A stretch of DNA of 64,000 bases from Seonamhaeicola sp. ML3 (GCF_023273855.1 NZ_CP096884.1:372001-436000), one strand, 5' to 3'; shown: positions 43,306-51,566, counted from the first letter of the stretch. Made by a program: numbers and translations. The notes: generated by a model from the letters alone, not told the origin.

Positions 43306-44274
43306 ATGGATCTACATTTACTAATAGACAACTTATCAAACCCGGCGTTATTATTCTTTTTTTTAGGAGTTATAGCAGTGCAGCTTAAAAGTGATTTGAG
43401 CATACCTGAAAACTCTTCAAAATTCATATCATTATACCTTTTGCTAGCCATAGGCTTTAAGGGTGGACAAGAGTTGGCACATAGTGAGTTTAATCTAGAA
43501 ATACTTTGGTCTTTACTTTTTGGAATTTTTTTGGCAGTTGCTGTTCCAGTATATGCGTACTTTATCTTAAGAAGAAAGTTTAATGTTGAGAACGCAGGTG
43601 CTATTGCAGCCTCTTACGGATCAGTTAGTGCTGTAACTTTTGTGACCGCCATTTCTTTTTTGGAATTAGAACAAATTGCATTTAGTGGTCATATGGTGGC
43701 CGTGATGGCTCTTATGGAAGCTCCTTCTATTATGATCGGCCTTCTATTAATCATGCTTTTCAGCGGAGGGAAGAAAAAATCAAACATTCCATTAAAAACA
43801 GTGCTTCAGCATGCGCTTTTTAATGGTAGTGTATTACTCATTCTAGGAAGCTTGGTTATAGGATTTTTGGCAAGCGAAGCTCAGGCTGAAGGAATAAAAC
43901 CTTTTACAACAGACATTTTTAAAGGCTTTTTAGCTGTATTTCTTTTAGATATGGGGATTACCAGTGGTAAAAAGCTAAACGAATTTATTAAGAAGGGTAA
44001 ATTCGCTCTCATTTTTGCAATCATAGTACCTATTGTTAATGGATGTATTGTAGCATTAGTTACTGGATCTTTTGTCACTGGAGTAGGAAACAGACTTTTA
44101 TTTGCAATACTGGCTGCAAGTGCTTCTTATATTGCTGTACCTGCTGCTATGAAAATTGCTGTACCCAAGGCGAGCCCGAGTTTGTATATACCTATGGCTC
44201 TTGCTATAACCTTCCCATTTAATATTACACTTGGTATGCCTTTATACTTATATCTCATTCAGAGTAGCTTTTAA
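43306..44274 (+). CDS. sbtA: SbtA-type sodium-dependent bicarbonate transporter
   Basis: A 322-residue polytopic membrane protein of the DUF897/SbtA family, with about ten helices in an inverted-repeat pattern. Family stretches include LLLAIGFKGGQELAHSEF (the conserved GFKGG), AASYGSVSAVTFVTA, MALMEAPSIMIGLLL, and the mirrored FLLDMGITSGKKLN and ASASYIAVPAAMKIAVPKAS. SbtA imports bicarbonate with sodium in cyanobacteria; the local sodium pump would suit that. It is somewhat shorter than cyanobacterial forms. No SbtB or carbonic anhydrase gene is nearby. Confidence 0.88.
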   Translation: MDLHLLIDNLSNPALLFFFLGVIAVQLKSDLSIPENSSKFISLYLLLAIGFKGGQELAHSEFNLEILWSLLFGIFLAVAVPVYAYFILRRKFNVENAGAIAASYGSVSAVTFVTAISFLELEQIAFSGHMVAVMALMEAPSIMIGLLLIMLFSGGKKKSNIPLKTVLQHALFNGSVLLILGSLVIGFLASEAQAEGIKPFTTDIFKGFLAVFLLDMGITSGKKLNEFIKKGKFALIFAIIVPIVNGCIVALVTGSFVTGVGNRLLFAILAASASYIAVPAAMKIAVPKASPSLYIPMALAITFPFNITLGMPLYLYLIQSSF

Positions 44275-44306
44275 ATAAATTTATCTTCTTTTAAAAGTAA
44301 ATCATT

Positions 44307-44342
44307 AAAAAACCATCTTAAAAAAAATTGCGATGGTTTTTT
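44307..44342 (+). terminator. Intrinsic terminator of sbtA
   Basis: A stem AAAACCATC/GATGGTTTT with a 14-nt A-rich loop followed by TTTTTT, 33 nt after the stop. Confidence 0.75.
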
Positions 44343-44512
44343 ATCTCTAAAAACTAAATGGGTAAAATAAATAAAGCTCTCTAATGTGACCTTACCAATA
44401 TCTATGTGTCATAACTTATGAGAAAAAGAAAATAATTTATATGTTTTTGTAACATAATTTGATTTATGTACGTATAACTACTGAATGCCCTAACATTCAT
44501 AAATTAAATTAC

Positions 44513-44518
44513 AGGAGA
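44513..44518 (+). promoter_or_regulatory. Shine-Dalgarno sequence in front of rpoD
   Basis: AGGAGA sits with its AGGAG core 7 nt before the rpoD ATG (44525). Other start sites in the window that I inspected have no such sequence, and it decides nothing about the start but is unusual for the phylum. Confidence 0.7.
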
Positions 44519-44524
44519 TTTTAG

Positions 44525-45388
44525 ATGAGACAACTTAAAATTACGAAGCAGGTTACTAATAGAGAAACGGCTTCCCTAGACAAGTATTTACAAGAAATTG
44601 GGAAGGTAGATCTTATTACTGCGGATGAAGAAGTGGAGTTAGCACAGCGTATAAAAGCGGGTGACCAAATTGCTCTGGAAAAATTAACAAAGGCTAATTT
44701 ACGTTTCGTAGTATCGGTAGCTAAACAATATCAAAACCAAGGACTTACATTACCGGATCTTATTAACGAAGGAAACCTTGGATTAATTAAAGCTGCACAA
44801 CGTTTTGACGAGACTCGTGGTTTTAAATTTATCTCTTATGCGGTTTGGTGGATACGTCAGTCCATTCTTCAAGCATTAGCTGAACAATCTAGGATTGTAC
44901 GATTACCTCTAAATAAAATTGGTTCGATCAACAAAATCAATAAGACCTTTGCTTTTTTAGAGCAAAGTCATGAACGACCACCAAGTGCCGAGGAAATTGC
45001 TAAAGAGCTAGACATGACAATTAACGACGTAAAAGAATCTATGAAGAATTCTGGTCGTCATGTTAGTATGGATGCGCCCCTTGTTGAAGGTGAAGACTCA
45101 AACTTGTACGATGTTTTAAATAGTGGCGAATCTCCAAATCCTGATAAAGAATTACTACACGAATCTTTAAGAACCGAGATAGAACGTGCACTAGAAACAC
45201 TAACACCTCGAGAAGCTGATGTTATTCGTTTGTACTTTGGTCTAGGAAACCAACACCCTATGACGCTTGAAGAAATTGGAGAAACTTTCGATTTAACAAG
45301 AGAGCGTGTTAGACAAATTAAGGAAAAAGCTATTCGTAGATTAAAACATACGTCTAGAAGCAAAATATTAAAAACTTATTTAGGATAA
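44525..45388 (+). CDS. rpoD: Primary RNA polymerase sigma factor
   Basis: The housekeeping sigma-70 of Bacteroidota, 287 residues, without the long N-terminal region 1.1 of proteobacterial RpoD. Region 2.2 reads [21 protein letters not shown] (a 21-residue stretch, named here by its ends), region 2.4 [19 protein letters not shown], region 3 SIN, and region 4.2 [20 protein letters not shown]. The gene has its own leader and two terminators. Confidence 0.97.
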   Translation: MRQLKITKQVTNRETASLDKYLQEIGKVDLITADEEVELAQRIKAGDQIALEKLTKANLRFVVSVAKQYQNQGLTLPDLINEGNLGLIKAAQRFDETRGFKFISYAVWWIRQSILQALAEQSRIVRLPLNKIGSINKINKTFAFLEQSHERPPSAEEIAKELDMTINDVKESMKNSGRHVSMDAPLVEGEDSNLYDVLNSGESPNPDKELLHESLRTEIERALETLTPREADVIRLYFGLGNQHPMTLEEIGETFDLTRERVRQIKEKAIRRLKHTSRSKILKTYLG

Positions 45389-45417
45389 TAATCAAAATAC
45401 TCCTAAATTACCGCAAC

Positions 45418-45446
45418 AACAGTTACACATAACTGTTCGTTTTTTG
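45418..45446 (+). terminator. First terminator of rpoD
   Basis: An 8-bp stem AACAGTTA/TAACTGTT with a 4-nt loop and a six-T run, 29 nt after the stop. Confidence 0.75.
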
Positions 45447-45457
45447 ATTGATGAAAG

Positions 45458-45488
45458 AACCCCCGGCTGATTACCGGGGGTTTATTTT
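45458..45488 (+). terminator. Second terminator of rpoD
   Basis: A 9-bp GC-rich stem AACCCCCGG/CCGGGGGTT with a 7-nt loop and a T-rich end, 12 nt after the first terminator. Confidence 0.85.
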
Positions 45489-45569
45489 TAAATACTAATT
45501 TGTAAGTATTCTTTTAATGTTTATCTGTTTTTTCTTAACTTTAATTCGTTTTAATGAAATACCCCTAAC

Positions 45570-45980
45570 ATGATTAAAACCATTTGTTATTTAAGTGATT
45601 CTATAGCCCACGAATCTATGGAAAAGTTAGAAACACTCTATCTTAAGGCAAGGGCGAATAACAAAAAAAACAACATTACTGGAGTATTAATCTACAACAA
45701 TCTTAATTTCTTACAAGTTCTTGAAGGAGAAGAAGAGGTAGTGAACGCCACGTTTGACAGAATTCGGTTTGACAGAAGACACAGGAATATTTTCGAGGTA
45801 ATTAACACTACCGTAGATGTACGGATTTTCGAAGATTACAATTTTGGCTTTACCATTGTTAATAGTAAATCAGAACTAAAAAATCTTTACGACTACTTAG
45901 AATGGTTAAGAAATGGAGACCACAAACTAGCTAATGATGTCATAAACATGGTTGAAAACTTTATAGACAGGAAGTCCTAG
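45570..45980 (+). CDS. BLUF blue-light photoreceptor protein
   Basis: A 136-residue single-domain BLUF protein. BLUF domains bind FAD and rearrange hydrogen bonds in blue light. The three photochemical residues are present: Y7 (ICYLSDS), N31 (ARANNKKNNITG) and Q49 (FLQVLEG). The C-terminal part after residue 95 is helical and holds no output domain, so the signal must pass by protein-protein contact. It sits between rpoD and rpe. Confidence 0.9.
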   Translation: MIKTICYLSDSIAHESMEKLETLYLKARANNKKNNITGVLIYNNLNFLQVLEGEEEVVNATFDRIRFDRRHRNIFEVINTTVDVRIFEDYNFGFTIVNSKSELKNLYDYLEWLRNGDHKLANDVINMVENFIDRKS

Positions 45981-45998
45981 AAGAACCAACAAAAATGC

Positions 45999-46006
45999 TA
46001 TTTTTG
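45999..46006 (+). promoter_or_regulatory. Promoter -7 box for rpe
   Basis: TATTTTTG matches TAnnTTTG exactly, 23-30 nt before the ATG, giving a leader of about 15-20 nt. Confidence 0.5.
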
Positions 46007-46028
46007 CCAAAATTAAAGATGCTTTCTT

Positions 46029-46691
46029 ATGAATTCTAAACTAATAGCACCCTCTATTCTGGCGGCTGATTTCGCAAATCTACAGCGAGATATTGAAATG
46101 GTTAATAATAGTGATGCAGATTGGTTTCATATTGATGTGATGGATGGTCATTTTGTACCCAACATTTCTTATGGCATGCCCGTTATAGAAGCTATTAAGA
46201 AGCATGCTAAAAAGCCTTTGGATGTTCACTTAATGATAGAAAAACCTGAGCGCTACATTGAGGAATTCGCTCGAATTGGTGCAGATATTATCACTGTTCA
46301 CTATGAAGCTACGGTGCACTTACACCGAACTCTAACACAAATAGAAAATGTAGGCTGTAAAGCTGGTGTTGTACTCAATTTAACTACACCTGTATCGGTT
46401 CTAGAAGATATTTTACCTAAGTGCTACATGGTACTCTTAATGTCCATTAATCCAGGTTTTGGTGGTCAAAAATTCGAGGACATCACTTATGATAGAGTTA
46501 AGAAACTAAGACAAATGGTTAACGAAAAAGGCTTAGATACTCGTATAGAAATTGACGGAGGTGTATCCAATAAAAACATTAAAGCACTTGTAGAGGCTGG
46601 TGCAGACACGTTTGTTGCCGGCAGTTATATTTTCAAAAGTGACAACCAGACTGAAACCATTAAAGACTTAAAGGTTCTAGCTAACTCTTAG
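46029..46691 (+). CDS. rpe: Ribulose-phosphate 3-epimerase
   Basis: Pentose-phosphate enzyme, TIM barrel of 220 residues. Motifs: PSILAADFANL, FHIDVMDGHFVPNISYG (the metal-binding HIDVMDGHF), HLMIEKPERYI, VLLMSINPGFGGQKF and EIDGGVSNKN. Its stop codon abuts that of a converging CBS protein with no spacer. Confidence 0.97.
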   Translation: MNSKLIAPSILAADFANLQRDIEMVNNSDADWFHIDVMDGHFVPNISYGMPVIEAIKKHAKKPLDVHLMIEKPERYIEEFARIGADIITVHYEATVHLHRTLTQIENVGCKAGVVLNLTTPVSVLEDILPKCYMVLLMSINPGFGGQKFEDITYDRVKKLRQMVNEKGLDTRIEIDGGVSNKNIKALVEAGADTFVAGSYIFKSDNQTETIKDLKVLANS

Positions 46692-47108
46692 TTAAAGTTC
46701 AGCAAAATATTTTAAAACGTCTGTGGTTGTTACTATTCCAACCAATTTATCGTTATCAACTACTGGTAGTGCATGAAATTCCTTCTCGGCGAGTATTGCT
46801 GCAACCTGCTTTATGGAAGTTTTACTATTTACGGTAAAAACATCTTTAACCATAACCTGTTCAATGCTAAACATATTAAAAACTAATGAGTCGACGGTAT
46901 CTGAGTCATCTTCAGACAATTCCGCATAACTTATACGCATTAAATCTGTAAAACTTAATATCCCCAAAAGTGTTTCGTTAGACACTATTGGAATATGCCT
47001 TATTTTATGCTTTTCGAAAAGTTTTTCGGCTTTTTGTAAGTCATCAGAAAGTGTTAAAGTAATTAACGCCTTAGTCATTATTGTTGCTACGGGGATATGA
47101 TGTCTCAT
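46692..47108 (-). CDS. CBS-pair protein, copy 2
   Basis: A 138-residue protein consisting of two CBS domains and little else (KALITLTLSDDLQKAEKLFEKHKIRHIPIV and SKTSIKQVAAILAEKEFHALPVV as landmarks). Stand-alone CBS pairs bind adenine nucleotides and act as sensors. It lies 22 nt downstream of a near twin on the same strand, about 45-50% alike by eye. Confidence 0.88.
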   Translation of the reverse strand: MRHHIPVATIMTKALITLTLSDDLQKAEKLFEKHKIRHIPIVSNETLLGILSFTDLMRISYAELSEDDSDTVDSLVFNMFSIEQVMVKDVFTVNSKTSIKQVAAILAEKEFHALPVVDNDKLVGIVTTTDVLKYFAEL

Positions 47109-47130
47109 AACATAAAATCATTAATTCTAA

Positions 47131-47550
47131 CTAAAACTGTTTTATAAGATACCTAATCAAGTCTGTTGTAGTTACAATACCTACTAATTGATTGTTTTCT
47201 AAAACTGGAAGGGCGTGAAACTCTCTGCTCGCAAGGACTTCGGCTACTTCTTTTATAGAATTTGATGTACACACACTTACCACCTTCTTTTTCATAATTT
47301 GGTTAATAGTAAACATATTGTATACCATGGCATCTGTATCCAACTGATTTTCTGTGGTGATATCAATAAAGCTCAAGCGTTGTAAATCGGTATAACTTAA
47401 CATACCAATAACCTCTTTATCCTCTACCACTGGAATATGTCTTATGTGGTGGTGTTTGAATAAATACTCGGCCTTTTCTAATGAATCTGTTCTGTTTAAT
47501 GTAATGACCGGCTCTGTCATAATCATCGTAATAGGTGCTTTTCGAATCAT
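47131..47550 (-). CDS. CBS-pair protein, copy 1
   Basis: A 139-residue paralogue of the next gene with the same two CBS repeats (PVITLNRTDSLEKAEYLFKH, SNSIKEVAEVLASREFHALPVL) and the same end, VGIVTTTDLIRYL. It is the first gene of the pair. The 210-nt gap upstream (47551-47760) contains nothing else that I can support. Confidence 0.88.
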   Translation of the reverse strand: MIRKAPITMIMTEPVITLNRTDSLEKAEYLFKHHHIRHIPVVEDKEVIGMLSYTDLQRLSFIDITTENQLDTDAMVYNMFTINQIMKKKVVSVCTSNSIKEVAEVLASREFHALPVLENNQLVGIVTTTDLIRYLIKQF

Positions 47551-47760
47551 AACATTTATTATTTAGATTAGTTACCTCTAAAATTAATAAACATCAATTT
47601 TTTAAAGCATGACAAATATCATGAAGATTTCTAGCAGCCAGAAAATAAACATTGATATATATGGTGGCCTAATTCAATTATTTAAAATCAAAAAGTCTTG
47701 TGAAAAAATGATAATAAACTAGTTAAAATCTATTTGGTCCAACCGTATATTTGAAATAGT

Positions 47761-48036
47761 TTAAACTATTTCCGCACTTAAACCCGCATTTAATAGTATG
47801 GTGCAACGTGGTTCTAAATCGTTATACTCACCAGTTTTAACTGTGCATTTACCCTTATAGTGTACAATAATCGAGCACTGCTCAGCCTGTTCGGCTGTAT
47901 GGTCGCAAGCGTGAATGAGTGTTTCTATAACATGATCGAAAGTGTTTACATCATCGTTATACAACACAATTTCATTTAAATTAGTTTCTTGTTCTAAGAC
48001 CTCTAATTCTTCCTGTAATTTTTCTTTTGTACTCAT
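47761..48036 (-). CDS. clpS: ClpS protease adaptor
   Basis: Adaptor that delivers N-degron substrates to ClpAP-type proteases. The 91-residue protein has the core motif VLYNDDVNTFDHVIETL, with the conserved N-D-D, and HYKGKCTVKTG. It is 60 nt downstream of prmA on the same strand. Confidence 0.93.
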   Translation of the reverse strand: MSTKEKLQEELEVLEQETNLNEIVLYNDDVNTFDHVIETLIHACDHTAEQAEQCSIIVHYKGKCTVKTGEYNDLEPRCTILLNAGLSAEIV

Positions 48037-48096
48037 AGCAGTTCAAATTTACAAAAAAATTCACCACAGGCTTTATGCTAAACAAATATTTAACAT

Positions 48097-48930
48097 CTAA
48101 GCATACTTCAAGGCTACCCAATTATTATGTTCTAAAGTCTCCTGAATTGTAAGTCCGTATTTAGTAACCTCAGCATCAATGGTGGGTATATCACTATTGT
48201 AAAACCCACTTAAAAACAACACACCACCTTTTTTTAAGCAAGCGGTATAGGTGTTCATATCCTGAAGCAAAATGTTTCTATTAATGTTAGCAATAATCAC
48301 ATCATATGTTTTGCCTTCCAATAAAGAGGCGTCTCCCTCAAAAACTGTAATTTCATTGCAGTTATTACGCGCTACGTTCTCCAAACTGTTCAAATAGCAC
48401 CAATTATCGATATCGATAGCTTCAATGGGCTTTGCGCCTTTCATTTCAGCTAGAATAGCCAAAACACCTGTGCCGCAGCCCATATCTAAAACCGATTTCT
48501 CATCAAAATCATTTTTTAAAATATGCTGAATCATCATATGGGTAGTTTCATGGTGTCCCGTACCAAAACTCATTTTTGGTTCGATAACGATGTCATATTC
48601 GGTATCAAACTTATCGTGGAATGGCGCCCTAACGGCACAAACATCATCTACTACAATAGGATTAAAGTTTTTTTCCCATTCGGCATTCCAATTGGTTTGT
48701 TCTATTTCAGAAAACGTATAGGCGATTTCGAATTCATCGGAATTCAAAATGTGAATATCATCTAAAATCGATGCATTCCATTCTTCTTTTTGGATATATG
48801 CAGTAACACCCGTTTCGTTTTCAACAAAACTTTCAAAACCGGCGTAACCTAATTCTGCAATAAGGATTTCTACTACGGGTTGCAACGGTTCAACTTTAAA
48901 CTCGTAACCTATGTAAATGGTGTTAGACAT
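48097..48930 (-). CDS. prmA: Ribosomal protein L11 methyltransferase
   Basis: 277-residue SAM methyltransferase. Motif I is VLDMGCGTGVLAI, preceded by MSFGTGHHETTHMM, and the post-motif is YDVIIANINRNILLQDM, all typical of PrmA. The N-terminal domain of about 120 residues is the L11-recognition part. Confidence 0.94.
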   Translation of the reverse strand: MSNTIYIGYEFKVEPLQPVVEILIAELGYAGFESFVENETGVTAYIQKEEWNASILDDIHILNSDEFEIAYTFSEIEQTNWNAEWEKNFNPIVVDDVCAVRAPFHDKFDTEYDIVIEPKMSFGTGHHETTHMMIQHILKNDFDEKSVLDMGCGTGVLAILAEMKGAKPIEAIDIDNWCYLNSLENVARNNCNEITVFEGDASLLEGKTYDVIIANINRNILLQDMNTYTACLKKGGVLFLSGFYNSDIPTIDAEVTKYGLTIQETLEHNNWVALKYA

Positions 48931-49010
48931 ATCTCTATTTATTTTGGTATTCTCGTCTTAATAAGAATGAAAATTTAGATGATACCTCAACATTATTGAG
49001 GCTTTTATTT

Positions 49011-49049
49011 AAATTAAAAACCTCAAGAATATACTAATTCGTGAGGTTT
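49011..49049 (-). terminator. Intrinsic terminator of tpiA
   Basis: On the minus strand, AAACCTCA/TGAGGTTT stem followed by TTTTAATTT. A second small hairpin (CCTCAA/TTGAGG, 48984-49000) lies just beyond. Confidence 0.7.
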
Positions 49050-49083
49050 GTTTTGTACTGCTTATTGAAGCTTTTTATAGTGA

Positions 49084-49109
49084 GATGCTGAAACAAGTTC
49101 AGCATGACA
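49084..49109 (+). repeat. Copy 2 of the GATGCTGAAACAAGTTCAGCA repeat
   Basis: GCTGAA and TTCAGC arms form a hairpin with a 5-nt loop; the 3' end is ATGACA. The unit differs by one base from the copy at 5179-5199. It lies 16 nt downstream of the tpiA stop. Confidence 0.6.
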
Positions 49110-49124
49110 TAGAAAGTTTATTTA

Positions 49125-49874
49125 TTAGAATGCATTTACAATAGCGAAGAAATCTTCGGCTTTTAAAGAAGCACCTCCAATTAATCCACCATCTACATCA
49201 GGTTTAGAGAAAATCTCTTGAGCATTGGCTGGCTTTACGCTTCCTCCATAAAGAATAGACACAGAATCTGCAACTTCAGCTCCGTATTTGTCTGCTAATG
49301 TTTTTCTAATGAACGCATGCATATCTTGCGCTTGCTCTGGCGAAGCAGTTTCACCAGTACCAATAGCCCAAACAGGTTCGTAGGCTAAAATGATATTTTT
49401 AAATGCAGAAGCTTCTAGATGAAACAATGCATTTTTAATTTGGCTTTCAACTACCGCTTCTTCGTTTCCTGCTTTTCTATCGGCTAATTCTTCACCAAAA
49501 CAGAAAATCACGCTCATTTCATTCGCTAAAGCAGCATCCACTTTCTTAGCAAGAAGCTCATCGGTTTCGTTGAAATATTCTCTACGTTCACTGTGACCTA
49601 AGATAACAGTCTGTACACCTACGCTCTTTAACATAGCTGCACTAACTTCACCTGTATAAGCTCCATTTTCAGCAAAGTGCATGTTTTGAGCAATCACTTC
49701 AATGCCTGTTGGTTTTAAAACATTAAAGGCTTGATATAAGTTTGGGTATGTTGGTGCTACCATCACCTCTGCATTAGAGGTTTTTGTTTGTTGTGTTAAA
49801 TCTGCCAATAACGCTTCAGTTTGTGATAAATCGTTATTCATTTTCCAGTTTCCGGCAACGATATTTTTTCTCAT
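49125..49874 (-). CDS. tpiA: Triosephosphate isomerase
   Basis: 249 residues, usual length. Landmarks are RKNIVAGNWKMNND, ILGHSERREYF with the catalytic histidine, AYEPVWAIGTG with the catalytic glutamate, and ILYGGSVKPAN. The start is the ATG at 49874, matching the family; another ATG at 49883 lies in the loop-proximal part of a REP-like hairpin just upstream. Confidence 0.97.
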   Translation of the reverse strand: MRKNIVAGNWKMNNDLSQTEALLADLTQQTKTSNAEVMVAPTYPNLYQAFNVLKPTGIEVIAQNMHFAENGAYTGEVSAAMLKSVGVQTVILGHSERREYFNETDELLAKKVDAALANEMSVIFCFGEELADRKAGNEEAVVESQIKNALFHLEASAFKNIILAYEPVWAIGTGETASPEQAQDMHAFIRKTLADKYGAEVADSVSILYGGSVKPANAQEIFSKPDVDGGLIGGASLKAEDFFAIVNAF

Positions 49875-49884
49875 AATTCCCATC

Positions 49885-49908
49885 CTAACCTTCCATACGG
49901 GAAGGATT
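49885..49908. repeat. Hairpin repeat upstream of tpiA
   Basis: CCTTCC/GGAAGG arms with a 5-nt loop (49889-49905) in the 5' leader of tpiA, of the same general kind as the other intergenic palindromes in this part of the window. Confidence 0.45.
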
Positions 49909-49955
49909 GTTTATTTAAAATTGAATACTAATTAAAATTTCAAGTGCTAAAGTAC

Positions 49956-50444
49956 TTATTTTTTTAAAGCCTTAATAAGTTTTTTGTCATTAGCTTTAAT
50001 AACATCAAATACAACGATTTCGCTGGCTTCATTAATCACCAAATATCTGGGAATCCAATCTAAATCAAGAAATTTCCCAAAGGCACCTTTCCATCCAGAT
50101 TGCATGAAATAATGATCACCGACTACCCCGTATTTCTTAATGCCTTTTTTCCAAGCCACTTGTCCTCTATCTAATGATAAAAACACATAAGCAACATCAT
50201 TGTATTTAGACTGTAAATCTTTCACCTTAGGCATACCACGTAAACAATCGCCGCACCATGATGCCCATACATCAATAACGATAGTTTTTCCTTTATGTCT
50301 TTCTAAAATAGATTCAAAGGCAACTTCATTTCCTTCAAGAGTGATAAAGGTATCATTTAAGGCTTCTTGACTAAATTGTGTTGGAGGTTCGGCACAGCTA
50401 AAGAGACTAATTAGCAGAACAATAAGTATATTCATTTTTTTCAT
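49956..50444 (-). CDS. TlpA-like thioredoxin-fold lipoprotein
   Basis: A 162-residue exported thiol-disulfide protein. The signal ends in a lipobox-like LFSC. The thioredoxin active site is VIDVWASWCGDCLRGMP. The cis-proline region reads WIPRYLVI. Proteins of this type reduce disulfides in the periplasm or assist cytochrome or cofactor assembly; the target here is unknown. Confidence 0.87.
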   Translation of the reverse strand: MKKMNILIVLLISLFSCAEPPTQFSQEALNDTFITLEGNEVAFESILERHKGKTIVIDVWASWCGDCLRGMPKVKDLQSKYNDVAYVFLSLDRGQVAWKKGIKKYGVVGDHYFMQSGWKGAFGKFLDLDWIPRYLVINEASEIVVFDVIKANDKKLIKALKK

Positions 50445-50464
50445 TTTTATTTTTTGTTATTGAG

Positions 50465-50484
50465 ATTTCCGCCTTCGCGGAAAT
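50465..50484. repeat. REP-like palindrome (ATTTCCGC-CTTC-GCGGAAAT)
   Basis: Perfect 8-bp arms around a CTTC loop, in the 45-nt space between two minus-strand genes. The CTTC loop and the size match the elements at 52895-52973. Confidence 0.65.
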
Positions 50485-50489
50485 AAAAC

Positions 50490-51566
50490 TTAGTTAAGTT
50501 TTACTTTTGGATCTAACCAAGCATAGATTAAGTCGACAAAAATATTAATCATTACAAACATGGTAGCTATAACCAATACAGCCCCCATGATGACAGGCAG
50601 ATCCAATGTATTCAAGGCATTTACGATTTCTTTCCCCAAACCGTTCCAACCAAAAATATACTCCACAAAAACTGCTCCGGCTAACATGGATGCAAACCAA
50701 CCCGAAATAGCCGTAACTACGGGATTCATAGCATTTTTTATAGCATGTTTTTTTATAATTTGAAACTCACTTAAACCTTTAGCTCTGGCAGTTCTAATAT
50801 AGTCCTGATTAAAAACTTCCAACAAAGAATTTCGCATAAGCTGAATCACCACAGCTAAGGGGCGAATGCCTAAAACAATGGCCGGCAATATTAAATTCTT
50901 CCATTTTATATGCATGGCCTCACCAAAATCATCCAGTTCATAAAGGCTTCCTGTCATTTCTAGGTTAGTATACTCATGCAATACAAACCCAAACACCCAG
51001 GCAAACAGAATGGCACTAAAAAAAGAAGGCACACTCATTCCTAAAGTACTCACCACTTGAATAACCTTATCCAACCATTGATCTTTAAACAACGCTGAAA
51101 CTATACCTAGAGCAATTCCCAAAAGAATGGCTATTATAATCGCTGATACTGCCAAAACAAAAGTATTAGGCAAGGTTTCTCCTAAAACCTCAGTAACTCG
51201 TTTTCCCTGTTTTGTAAACGATTCCCTCAAGTATGGGAATTTTAAAACCGTAGTCGTGTTTCCAATTGAAAATAGTTTAGTTGCCGAATATTTTCCACTT
51301 TGTAAAGCGGTATAATCTTCTTTGGAGCTAGAGTGAAATGAAATTGGAGACAAATCATTTAAATAATAGAAATACTGCGTAGATATAGGCTTATCAAATC
51401 CGTATTTCTTTTTTACCAAAGCTAATTGTTCTGTATCCTCATTTTGCCCCAACATCATTTGAGCAGGGTCTCCAGGTAGCACGTTAAATAAAAAGAATAT
51501 GACGGTTATTACTCCAAATAAGGTGAGTAAGGCGTAAGTGATTTTATTTAGTAAATAGGTTATCAG
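50490..51566 (-). CDS. ABC transporter permease (DppB-like), CTG start
   Basis: A binding-protein-dependent transport permease of about 358 residues with six membrane helices and the family sequence AKGLSEFQIIKKHAIKNAMNP (EAA loop, named by its ends; about 20 residues). The first ATG/GTG in frame (GTG, 51482) would cut off the first helix. The frame stays open upstream for LLNKITYALLTLFGVITV, which is the usual first helix of DppB, and begins at CTG (51566) overlapping the preceding stop codon as CTGA. I therefore set the start there. It resembles peptide or oligopeptide permeases, but no ATPase, second permease or binding protein is close by. Confidence 0.78.
   Translation of the reverse strand: MITYLLNKITYALLTLFGVITVIFFLFNVLPGDPAQMMLGQNEDTEQLALVKKKYGFDKPISTQYFYYLNDLSPISFHSSSKEDYTALQSGKYSATKLFSIGNTTTVLKFPYLRESFTKQGKRVTEVLGETLPNTFVLAVSAIIIAILLGIALGIVSALFKDQWLDKVIQVVSTLGMSVPSFFSAILFAWVFGFVLHEYTNLEMTGSLYELDDFGEAMHIKWKNLILPAIVLGIRPLAVVIQLMRNSLLEVFNQDYIRTARAKGLSEFQIIKKHAIKNAMNPVVTAISGWFASMLAGAVFVEYIFGWNGLGKEIVNALNTLDLPVIMGAVLVIATMFVMINIFVDLIYAWLDPKVKLN

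Noticed and set aside
44275-44524. A standard promoter for rpoD
   Set aside because: I tried several TAnnTTTG-like boxes in the leader but none matched well with a -33 box; I do not list one.
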